Assembly: GCA_029261795.1 (NCBI GenBank)
Contig: JAJDAP010000084.1
Span: forward strand, 1 to 64,000
Reading direction: 5' to 3'
DNA length: 64,000 nucleotides
Origin: Deltaproteobacteria bacterium
Lineage (GTDB): Bacteria > Myxococcota_A > UBA9160 > UBA6930
A model generated the notes under the pieces. The model saw nothing but the letters and a program-made list of their open reading frames with translations, was not told the DNA's origin and ran no database searches. The first letter of the stretch is position 1, and each line of letters opens with the position of its first letter. Of this stretch, positions 22,834 to 30,183 are shown in pieces. The position numbers and the translations under genes were made by a program.

Positions 22834-24036
22834 ATGGCCGACCTCGAGACCTTCCGAGCCGATACCCGAGCGTGGCTCGAAGCCAATTGTCCCGAAGAGA
22901 TGCGAAAGCCGATGAAGGCGGCGGGCGACGTCCAATGGGGCGGGCGCAACCGGGAGTTCTCCAGCGACGAGCAGCGGATCTGGCTGGAGCGCATGTCGGA
23001 GAAGGGTTGGACGGTGCCGACCTGGCCCGAGGATTGCGGCGGTGCTGCGCTCTCGAACGCCGAGGCCAAGGTCTTGAAGCAGGAGATGCGCGCGCTCAAC
23101 TGCCGTACGCCGCTCATGTCGTTCGGCATCATGATGCTGGGGCCGGTCGTCCTCGAGTACGGCACGGAAGCGCAGAAGCGCGAGTTCCTGCCCCCGATTG
23201 CGCGCGGTGAGATCCGCTGGTGCCAGGGCTACAGCGAGCCCGGCGCTGGCTCCGACCTCGCGAGCCTTCAGTGCCGCGCGGCGCGCGACGGCGATGAATA
23301 CGTGGTGAATGGTCAGAAGTTCTGGACTTCGGAAGCCCACCTTTCGGACTGGATCTTCTGCCTGGTGCGATCCAATCCAAAAGCCTCGAAGCACGATGGC
23401 ATCAGCTTCCTGTTGATCGACATGGACGACCCGGGCGTCGAGGCCACGCCGATCGAACTGATCAGCGGCGCGTCGATGTTCTGTCAGACCTTCTTCGATG
23501 ACGTGCGGGTTCCGGTCAGCAACCGGATCGGCGACGAGGACGCGGGCTGGACCATCGCCAAGAAGCTCCTGCAGCACGAACGCGAGATGCTCTCGGATCC
23601 TGCCGGCGGTGGCTCTCCTACCGGCGCAAGAAAACGCGGAACCCTCGCCGACGATGCTCGCAAGTCGCTCGGCGCCGCCGAAGGGCCGCTCCCGGACGCG
23701 GATCTCCGCGACCGGATCGCTCGCGTCGAACTCGACCAGCTCTGCTACAACGCGACGCTTCGGCGCAGCGCCGACGGTGCCAAGGCCGGTCGCGGTGTCG
23801 GGCCGGAAACGTCGATGTTCAAGCTCTACCTCTCGGAGCTGAACAAACGGAAGTCGGATCTTCGGGTTCGGGTGCGTGGTGTGAATGGGCTCGGATGGAG
23901 TGGCGACTCGTTCGCCCGCGACGATCTCGCCGCGACCCGTGAGTGGTTGAACTCGAAGGCCGAATCCATCGCTGGAGGAACTTCGGAGATCCAGCGCAAC
24001 ATCATCGCGAAGCGTGTGCTCGGTCTGCCGGATTAG
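22834..24036 (+). CDS. Acyl-CoA dehydrogenase 1
   Basis: The 400-residue flavoprotein has the ACAD signatures CQGYSEPGAGSDLASLQCRA (FAD and substrate contact) and AGGTSEIQRNIIAKRVLGLP near the end. The middle strands include NGQKFWTSEAHLSDWIFCLVR. It lacks the usual C-terminal ...YGG..Y motif with catalytic Glu of butyryl-type enzymes, and belongs to the larger group (FadE-type) where the base sits elsewhere. ATG 22834 follows CGGAGGAGG. It is paired with a second ACAD 14 bases downstream; such pairs form heteromers in steroid and side-chain degradation, which would fit the KstR-like palindrome in front. Confidence 0.93.
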   Translation: MADLETFRADTRAWLEANCPEEMRKPMKAAGDVQWGGRNREFSSDEQRIWLERMSEKGWTVPTWPEDCGGAALSNAEAKVLKQEMRALNCRTPLMSFGIMMLGPVVLEYGTEAQKREFLPPIARGEIRWCQGYSEPGAGSDLASLQCRAARDGDEYVVNGQKFWTSEAHLSDWIFCLVRSNPKASKHDGISFLLIDMDDPGVEATPIELISGASMFCQTFFDDVRVPVSNRIGDEDAGWTIAKKLLQHEREMLSDPAGGGSPTGARKRGTLADDARKSLGAAEGPLPDADLRDRIARVELDQLCYNATLRRSADGAKAGRGVGPETSMFKLYLSELNKRKSDLRVRVRGVNGLGWSGDSFARDDLAATREWLNSKAESIAGGTSEIQRNIIAKRVLGLPD

Positions 24037-24050
24037 CGAAGGAGCGAAAC

Positions 24051-25163
24051 ATGAGCCTGGTATTGACGGAAGAACAGGAACTCCTGCGCGACACGGCGCG
24101 GGATTTCGTCCAGGAGAACTTCCCGGTGAAAGCCTTTCGCGAACTCCGGGACGCGCGCGATCCCGACGGTTTCGACCGCAAGCGCTGGGCAGAGCTGTGC
24201 GAGCTTGGCTGGGCGGGAATCCCCTTCGACGAAGCGTACGGCGGCGCGGGTCTTGGCTATGCGGAACTCGGCGTGGTTCTCGAGGAACTCGGCCGCACCC
24301 TTGCAGCGACGCCCCTACTGGCGACCGTGGCACTCGGCGGCGGCGCGGTCGCCCTCGCCGGAAACGAAACGCAGAAGAAGGAGATTCTCTCCGAGGTCTG
24401 TGCCGGGAAGCGGCTGCTGGCGCTGGCCTTCCAGGAGACGCTCCATTTCTCGCCGGGCGTGGTCGAGACCACGGCCGTAGCCGATGCCGGAGCGTTTCGT
24501 CTGACCGGAACGAAGCGATTCGTGCTCGACGGCCACATTGCCCATACGCTGATCGTCTCGGCAAAGAGTGAAAAGGGGGTCGGCCTCTTCCTCGTCGATG
24601 CTGGCGCCGAAGGCCTCACGATCGAGCGGACCAACAATGTCGATTCCCGCAACGCCGCGACGGTGACACTGGCTGGAGCACCGGCCCAGGCCTTGGGGGA
24701 CCCGGCCCGCGGTGGCCAGGTACTCGAGGTGGTTCTAGACCAGGGTGCGATCGCCCTGTCCGCCGAGATGCTAGGCGGCATCCAGGAGAGCTTCGACCGC
24801 ACCCTCATCTACTTGAAGGAGCGGGACCAGTTCGGGGCCAAGATCGGCTCGTTCCAGGCGTTGAAGCATCGCGCTGCGGATTGGTTCTGCGAAGTCGAAC
24901 TGGCGCGCTCCATCGTGCTGCAGGCCCTGCGCGCCGTCGACACCGGGGGCGACGACGTCGCCAAGCTGGCGAGCGCTGCCAAGGCGCGCAGCTCCGACGT
25001 GTACCTCCACTCCGGGGAAGAGGGCGTTCAGCTCTTCGGCGGGATCGGAATGACCGACGAAGAAGACATCGGGCTCTACCTGAAGCGGGCCCGCGTCGCC
25101 GAGTTGACACTCGGAGACGGCGGCTACCACCGCGATCGGTACGCGACGCTCGAGGGCTACTGA
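24051..25163 (+). CDS. Acyl-CoA dehydrogenase 2
   Basis: The 370-residue protein has the N-terminal helical ACAD domain (MSLVLTEEQELLRDTARDFV; GWAGIPFDEAYGGAGLGYAELG), a reduced middle domain (LAFQETLHF instead of the full TEPxxGSD, so FAD/substrate contacts are degenerate) and the C-terminal helices with RDQFGAKIGSFQALKH and QLFGGIGMTDEEDIGLYLKRA. The poorly kept middle motif next to a well-kept one in the preceding gene is typical of alpha2beta2 heteromeric ACADs in which each subunit gives part of the site. ATG 24051 follows AAGGAGCG. Confidence 0.92.
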   Translation: MSLVLTEEQELLRDTARDFVQENFPVKAFRELRDARDPDGFDRKRWAELCELGWAGIPFDEAYGGAGLGYAELGVVLEELGRTLAATPLLATVALGGGAVALAGNETQKKEILSEVCAGKRLLALAFQETLHFSPGVVETTAVADAGAFRLTGTKRFVLDGHIAHTLIVSAKSEKGVGLFLVDAGAEGLTIERTNNVDSRNAATVTLAGAPAQALGDPARGGQVLEVVLDQGAIALSAEMLGGIQESFDRTLIYLKERDQFGAKIGSFQALKHRAADWFCEVELARSIVLQALRAVDTGGDDVAKLASAAKARSSDVYLHSGEEGVQLFGGIGMTDEEDIGLYLKRARVAELTLGDGGYHRDRYATLEGY

Positions 25164-25170
25164 CGCCCGC

Positions 25171-25302
25171 CTAGTTCGGGAGCGCCCCGTGCTGCTGTGC
25201 CAGCTCCGCCAGGTAGAGGGCGCGGAGGACTTCATCCCATTGCTGGATGGCGGCATCGATGGCCACGGGTTCGGGGAGGCTTGTCGTCGGTACTTCGATC
25301 AT
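25171..25302 (-). CDS. Possible small protein of 43 residues
   Basis: A 44-codon frame, ATG 25302 to TAG 25171, encodes MIEVPTTSLPEPVAIDAAIQ followed by an amphipathic helix and the end ...HGALPN. Codons favour G or C in the third position, as in neighbouring genes, and it lies downstream of the TPP enzyme on the same strand in otherwise unused DNA. No clear ribosome site precedes the ATG and I know no homologue, so it may be chance. The remaining bases between 25303 and 25365 hold nothing I recognise. Confidence 0.3.
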   Translation of the reverse strand: MIEVPTTSLPEPVAIDAAIQQWDEVLRALYLAELAQQHGALPN

Positions 25303-25365
25303 GCCAAGGAGTCTGTGTCCCGAAAGCCCCAGGTCAAATCCAAATATCCCAGGTATTTCAGCTAG

Positions 25366-27018
25366 TTATCGCGTCAGCCATTCGAACTTCTGGGGTTTTC
25401 GAGCGGCCTTGGGGTCGATCATCACGTTCACGATGGTGGGCACCTTCTGCGCGAGCGCTTCCTTCAGGGCCAGCGCGAGTTCCTCGGAAGTCTCCGCGTA
25501 GTAGCCCTTGCCGCCGAAGCCCTCGATCATCTTCTCGTAACGCGCCTTCGGGGTGTAGACCGTCGGCGGCACCCGGTCGCGGTCGAAATCGTCGACGCCA
25601 CCGGCGATTCCATTGTTGTTCACGATCACGAAGGTGATTGGCAGCTGGTAGCGGCAAGCGGTTTCCACCTCCATGCCGCTGAAGCCGAAGGCCGAATCCC
25701 CTTCGACGCAGACGACCTTGCGATCCGGGTGAACCACGGCGGCCGCGATCGCGAAGCCCAGGCCCACACCCATGGTTCCGAAGGTTCCGGCGTCCAGTCG
25801 TTCCCGCGCGCCGTAGTTGGGCAATACCGTGCGGCTGATGTCCATGGTATTGGACCCCTCGCAAACCAGCAGCGCATCGCGCGGCACCTGATCGCGAATC
25901 TCGGCCAGCACCCGGTAGTAACCGAGCGGCGCCGAGTGGTCCTGCTCCATCGCGAGGACGGCCGCCTTGTTCGAGGCTGCGGCCTCGGCCAGTTCTGCGC
26001 GCCACGGGGTCTCCGAGGCGTAGCTCCAGGGCTTCGCTTCGAGGGCGGCATTGAGCTGGCCCACGATGGCCTTGGCATCCCCGACCAGGCCGACCTCAGC
26101 CGGAATGTTCGTTCCGATTTCCTCCGGATGGATGTCGAGCTGGATGATCTTCACGTCGGGTCGGAAGCGCGGCGGCTTGCCGAAGTGGAGGATCCAGTTG
26201 AGCCGCGCTCCGAGCAGCAGGATGGCGTCTGCACCCTTCAGCGCATCGCTGCGGGCCGAGGCGACGGAAAGCGGGTGATCGTCCGGAACCACGCCCTTGC
26301 CCATCGGCGACGGCAGGAACGGGAGCTTCGTTGCTTCGATGAACTGACGCACCTCGTCCTCGGCACGCGCGTAGGCCGAGCCCTTGCCCACGATCACGAG
26401 CGGTCGCTCGGACCCTTTCAAGACTTCGAGCGCACGCTCGATGGCGGCCGGGTCGGCCTGGCTGCGCGGCGGGTCCGCGCACGGCGGGCACCATTCGACC
26501 GCGTCCTCATCGGCCTGGCCGACGATGATGTCGTTCGGAAGATCGAGATAGGTCGCACCGGGCCGGCCGTAGATGCTCGAGCGAACGGCTTGCTCCACGT
26601 AGTAGGGAACCCGCTCCACGCTGTCCGGCCGTGCCGCGTACTTCACGAAGGGACGCGCCGCTTCGACCTGCGGCGCCTCCTGGAAGGCACCCATCCCGTT
26701 CTGGAACGAATCGTTGGCGCCGCCTAACAGGATCATCGGCCACGCGTTCGACCAGGCGTTCGAAGCGCCCGCGATGCCGTGAATCATTCCGGGGCCGGAA
26801 ACGCACAAACACGCGGCCGGCCTTCCGGTCAGGTAGCCGACGGCCCCGGCGGCGTAGCTGGCAGATTGCTCGTTCCGGAAGCCCAGGTAGCGAATCCCCT
26901 CTCGCTGGGCCGCGAACGCGATCGGAACCACCGGAAAACCCACAACGCCGAACATGTGCTCGACCCCATGCTGCTTCAGGCTGCGGACAATGAGCGTGGC
27001 GCCGTCGATCTCGGCCAT
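25366..27018 (-). CDS. Thiamine-diphosphate enzyme: 2-hydroxyacyl-CoA lyase / oxalyl-CoA decarboxylase type
   Basis: The 550-residue protein has the three-domain TPP enzyme plan. The N-terminal domain carries the catalytic Glu region (YLGFRNEQSASYAAGAVGYL). The TPP site is EGDSAFGFSGMEVETACRYQ with NNNGIAGG completing the GDx...NN motif. EGSNTMDISRTVLPNY and the C-terminus QKFEWLTR match the HACL/OXC branch, which cleaves 2-hydroxyacyl-CoA to formyl-CoA plus an aldehyde or decarboxylates oxalyl-CoA. ATG 27018 is chosen because AGGAGGGAG lies just upstream; an in-frame ATG at 27045 is weaker. It is antisense to and faces the ACAD genes, near a class III CoA-transferase. Confidence 0.9.
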   Translation of the reverse strand: MAEIDGATLIVRSLKQHGVEHMFGVVGFPVVPIAFAAQREGIRYLGFRNEQSASYAAGAVGYLTGRPAACLCVSGPGMIHGIAGASNAWSNAWPMILLGGANDSFQNGMGAFQEAPQVEAARPFVKYAARPDSVERVPYYVEQAVRSSIYGRPGATYLDLPNDIIVGQADEDAVEWCPPCADPPRSQADPAAIERALEVLKGSERPLVIVGKGSAYARAEDEVRQFIEATKLPFLPSPMGKGVVPDDHPLSVASARSDALKGADAILLLGARLNWILHFGKPPRFRPDVKIIQLDIHPEEIGTNIPAEVGLVGDAKAIVGQLNAALEAKPWSYASETPWRAELAEAAASNKAAVLAMEQDHSAPLGYYRVLAEIRDQVPRDALLVCEGSNTMDISRTVLPNYGARERLDAGTFGTMGVGLGFAIAAAVVHPDRKVVCVEGDSAFGFSGMEVETACRYQLPITFVIVNNNGIAGGVDDFDRDRVPPTVYTPKARYEKMIEGFGGKGYYAETSEELALALKEALAQKVPTIVNVMIDPKAARKPQKFEWLTR

Positions 27019-27096
27019 GGGGACTCCCTCCTGAGAGACCCTCACGGTAGCGCGACGCGGGGGCGGGGGTTCGAGCGGGTTGAAGCTAGCGATTCG

Positions 27097-27525
27097 CTAG
27101 TCCCAGCCGATCACCTCATAGCCGCGGTCGTGGAGGCAACGATTCACGAAGTTCAAGACGATGGGCTTCGGGTCGTTCCAGCGGAAGGCGGCTCGGGCGA
27201 CGGTACTGACGGCTCCGGCAGCAGCACCTGCTGCGGCTCCGCGGCCGGCGCTGTGCCCTCGGACGATGCCGCCCACGGCGGCACCGGTTACGCCGCCTAC
27301 GACGGCTCGTTCGCCGGAGCGCTTCGCGATGTCGCCGGTCTTGTCCGAGTCGATGTAGTTCTCGGCCAACTCACGGCATTCCGCGATGTCCAGATCGCCC
27401 TGGGAGGTGCCCACGTCTTCCAGATGGGCGTTGGGATAGAGGACCGGCTGGGTCGAAGCGCAGCCCGTAGCAAGGCCCAACGCCAGGGACAGGAGCACGA
27501 AGTGGAGGGTCGCGCGGTGGATCAT
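27097..27525 (-). CDS. Glycine-zipper lipoprotein
   Basis: The 142-residue protein has a lipoprotein signal (MIHRATLHFVLLSLALGLAT then GC; acylated Cys22). Residues 75-110 form a glycine-zipper segment (VVGGVTGAAVGGIVRG, AGRGAAAGAAAGAVS) of the kind that packs in or against membranes. The tail has one further Cys (NRCLHDRGYEV) that could pair with the Cys in IAECREL. Outer-membrane glycine-zipper lipoproteins often have stress or structural roles, but no specific function can be named. ATG 27525 has AAGGAGAAG upstream. Confidence 0.82.
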   Translation of the reverse strand: MIHRATLHFVLLSLALGLATGCASTQPVLYPNAHLEDVGTSQGDLDIAECRELAENYIDSDKTGDIAKRSGERAVVGGVTGAAVGGIVRGHSAGRGAAAGAAAGAVSTVARAAFRWNDPKPIVLNFVNRCLHDRGYEVIGWD

Positions 27526-27582
27526 CGGCTTCTCCTTGCAGCAACCAGTCTACGCCGCCGGGCTCTGGATGGATCCCACGCC

Positions 27583-27966
27583 CTACAACGCGCCAAGGAT
27601 CGCTCCGATCAGGCCACTGAGCAGCAAGGCGAGGCTGGCCAGGAAGCCCGTCACGAAACCGGCCGTGCGGCTGGACGGATCCTTCACATAGGCGGCGGCG
27701 TAGAGCAGGCGGCCGATCAGGAAGACGCCGCCGAGGCCGGCGGCCACCCCTTCGTTGACGAAGGTGGCGCAGAGCCAGAGGCTGGGCAGGAACACGATCA
27801 ACTGTTCGAGCGTGTTCTGCTGTACCCGGAACAAGCGCTCCCACTCCGGGTGCCCGGTAACGGCAGGCGCATCGACACCGTACTTGCCGCGCCCCATGCC
27901 GACCCGGAAGCTGAAGAAGAGGTACTCGAAGAGGGCCAAGGCCGTAACGATGGCGACCAGTTCCAT
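27583..27966 (-). CDS. MAPEG family membrane protein
   Basis: The 127-residue protein has four hydrophobic helices (about 5-20, 55-75, 77-95, 104-124) and the MAPEG features ERLFRVQQNTLEQLIVFLPSLWL and GRLLYAAAYVKDPSSRTAGF. MAPEG proteins are trimeric inner-membrane enzymes such as microsomal glutathione transferases; bacterial members are mostly uncharacterised. The Glu-Gln-Asn (QQNTLEQ) and Arg-rich positions that bind glutathione in eukaryotic members are present. ATG 27966 follows GAAAGGAA. It is separated from the lipoprotein gene by 57 bases. Confidence 0.88.
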   Translation of the reverse strand: MELVAIVTALALFEYLFFSFRVGMGRGKYGVDAPAVTGHPEWERLFRVQQNTLEQLIVFLPSLWLCATFVNEGVAAGLGGVFLIGRLLYAAAYVKDPSSRTAGFVTGFLASLALLLSGLIGAILGAL

Positions 27967-28047
27967 TGCGTTCCTTTCGCTGTCGAGAAGTCGGGGAGAG
28001 CGTACCAGCCGGGGTTCCGGGCTCGCCGCGGAATCGACGCCAGGCTT

Positions 28048-30066
28048 CTAGAGCGCCACGTCGATTCGGAGGCGAGCACCGACGCGAGGGGCCACTGGCG
28101 TCGCTGACGGATCGGCCGTCGCCCCCGGCGGGCTCTCGAGAACTTCAGTCGGACCCAGGCGGATTCGATCCGCAGCATCTCCAGCGAGTGTGGCGAGGCG
28201 ATCACGCACCGTGGTCGCGCGACGCGTGGCGAGTGCTGTCCGCGCAGCCGCGTCGGGTGCCTCATCCGCATGCGCGACCCCGTGGATCTCGACACCGAGC
28301 CGTGGCCGATCGGAGAGCAGTTTCGCCCAGTCCGCGAGCCGCGCCTCACCTTCTGGGAGGATCTCGTCATGGCGCATCGCGATCTTGTTGGCCCCGAGCG
28401 CGGCAGCGTCGGAATCGTCGCTTGCGAGCGAGGCCACGCCTCCGATGAGCTTGAGCGGCGAGGCCAGCGCACCGACGATGGCGTCCTGGAGGGCACCCCG
28501 AAGCACACTCCCGAGCGCGACCTCGGAACCGGCTTCGTCGATGACGACGGGCACGGTCAGGTGGATGGCGCCGTCGAGATCGGTCAGCAGTGCCAGGGCG
28601 ATGTTGAGCGGAACCCCGACGTTGCTCTCGAACGCGTCTCCTTCTGCAGCCAACTCGAGATCGCGCAGTGTGATCTCATTGTCGAGGTCGATGTTCGAGC
28701 CGCGCAAGACGACCTCGGTCTCGAGCGAAGCAGTGCCGCCCTCCAATCGGTATCCGGCGGCCGCGATCAGCGAATTGAAGGTGGCGAGCGTGATCCCATC
28801 GAGAACGCCGGTGAAGGAGCCCGAATCCGCGCTCTTCAGACTTCCGTCGAGATGGAGCGGTGCGCTCCCGTCGACCAGGGCGGCCACCGACCCGTGCTCG
28901 ATCGAAGTCTCGGACGCTACGAACTCCCTCACCTGGATTTCCAGCTCCCCGAATGTCAGTTCGAGGGGGGCCGGTTCCGTCAGGGCGAGATCGACGGATC
29001 CGTTCGCCACTCGGATTTCGGCGACTCGAAGGTCCAGGCGAGCGTCTTCCTCGGAGCTGCCCGACTCCGACGCGCGCGAGGCGCCGAGCAGCGCGTCCAG
29101 TTCCGGGTCGGGGTTTCGCACCGAGATCTCCGGCTGCGAGATCGTCAGGGCGCCGATCCGGGCGACCAGCCGGTCATCGATCTCGATGCGCTCCACCGGC
29201 ACGGTCAGCGCGGGAATCTCGAGGGAAAGGCCGTTGCCGCTCGGTGCTCGGAACGCGATCGCGCGCCCGCGTACTTCGCCCGACAACCGAACGTTCGCAT
29301 CCGCGCCAGCTTCGATGGCGAGGTCGGCGTCGAGCGCGCCGTCGCCCCACCAAGGAGCCTGCTCGGGCAACGCGATTCCGACCAACGAGGGAATCTCGAC
29401 ATCGCGAATCTCGATGGAGCCCTGAACCTTGCCCGTTGTGCTGGCGGTCCCTTCGAATGTGAGCCGGCCGCCGGCGATCCCGAGATTCGCAGAAACAGGG
29501 AAGGGCGGCGCCTCGCCCGCGGCGTCTTCGAGCGCGAAGGCTTCGACCCGAAGGCTCAAGGTTCCATCGACCGGGGTGCCGTCGGCCAGGGTCAGGCCCA
29601 CCTCGAGAGATTCGATCGAGGCGAGATCCAACAGGATCGGCCAAGGGGCTGCGTCTTCTTCCGCTTCACCGGTGTCAGCGGCCACCTCCGTGGGGGCCGC
29701 CCGCGCCTGGCCGGGTACGCGCAAGCCGTCGGCGTCGACGGTTCCGAGCCAGCGGCCCCGGGCCAACCGTGCGTGGGCGAGGTGGATCCTGCCGTCTAGC
29801 AGCGGTCGCCAACGGAGCTGCACGGAAGCCTGATCGGCCGTCAAGAAGGGTCGATCGATCGTGTCCGTTTCAGCGACCGAGAGGCCGGCAAGCCGCACGG
29901 TTCCCGACAGCACACCGAGCGTGAGATCGCGTACCGAGAGTTCGAGCCCGGCCTCGCGTGCGAGACCGACGAGCCGGTCCTCGAGGACCCGGGGCGCAAG
30001 GCCGCGGGTCACGACCATCAGGGCGACGGCGATGCCGAGTACGAGGAGGATCCGTCGAGAACGCAT
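28048..30066 (-). CDS. AsmA-like DUF748 protein with OmpA-like C-terminal region
   Basis: The product of 672 residues starts at ATG 30066 (MRSRRILLVLGIAVALMVVT), an N-terminal membrane anchor. The long periplasmic part contains repeated AsmA/DUF748 beta-groove sequence: LSVRDLTLGVLSGTVRLAGL, LRWRPLLDGRIHLAHARLA, and near the end IALALLTDLDGAIHLTVPVVID and ALQDAIVGALASPLKLIGGV. The last ~100 residues (MRHDEILPEGEARLADWAKL, RRATTVRDRL) resemble an OmpA-type peptidoglycan-binding or related alpha/beta domain. AsmA-like proteins are linked to lipid transport to the outer membrane. It is divergent from the protease-VWA lipoprotein gene. Confidence 0.85.
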   Translation of the reverse strand: MRSRRILLVLGIAVALMVVTRGLAPRVLEDRLVGLAREAGLELSVRDLTLGVLSGTVRLAGLSVAETDTIDRPFLTADQASVQLRWRPLLDGRIHLAHARLARGRWLGTVDADGLRVPGQARAAPTEVAADTGEAEEDAAPWPILLDLASIESLEVGLTLADGTPVDGTLSLRVEAFALEDAAGEAPPFPVSANLGIAGGRLTFEGTASTTGKVQGSIEIRDVEIPSLVGIALPEQAPWWGDGALDADLAIEAGADANVRLSGEVRGRAIAFRAPSGNGLSLEIPALTVPVERIEIDDRLVARIGALTISQPEISVRNPDPELDALLGASRASESGSSEEDARLDLRVAEIRVANGSVDLALTEPAPLELTFGELEIQVREFVASETSIEHGSVAALVDGSAPLHLDGSLKSADSGSFTGVLDGITLATFNSLIAAAGYRLEGGTASLETEVVLRGSNIDLDNEITLRDLELAAEGDAFESNVGVPLNIALALLTDLDGAIHLTVPVVIDEAGSEVALGSVLRGALQDAIVGALASPLKLIGGVASLASDDSDAAALGANKIAMRHDEILPEGEARLADWAKLLSDRPRLGVEIHGVAHADEAPDAAARTALATRRATTVRDRLATLAGDAADRIRLGPTEVLESPPGATADPSATPVAPRVGARLRIDVAL

Positions 30067-30183
30067 GGGCGCATTCTGACCGACTGTGCCCGTGCGCGCC
30101 GACGGGTTACCGCTCGGTTTCGGAGATGTCGAGGTGATAAGCTCGGGTAGCACCTCGCTTCAGGTGCGATCGGAAGGTCCTCC

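Noticed and set aside
28270-29799. A 509-codon plus-strand frame opposite the DUF748 gene, and similar frames at 35272-36567, 53945-55447 and 61770-63374
   Set aside because: Each is opposite a gene with clear family motifs; compositions rich in Arg, Gly, His and Asp are typical antisense artefacts.
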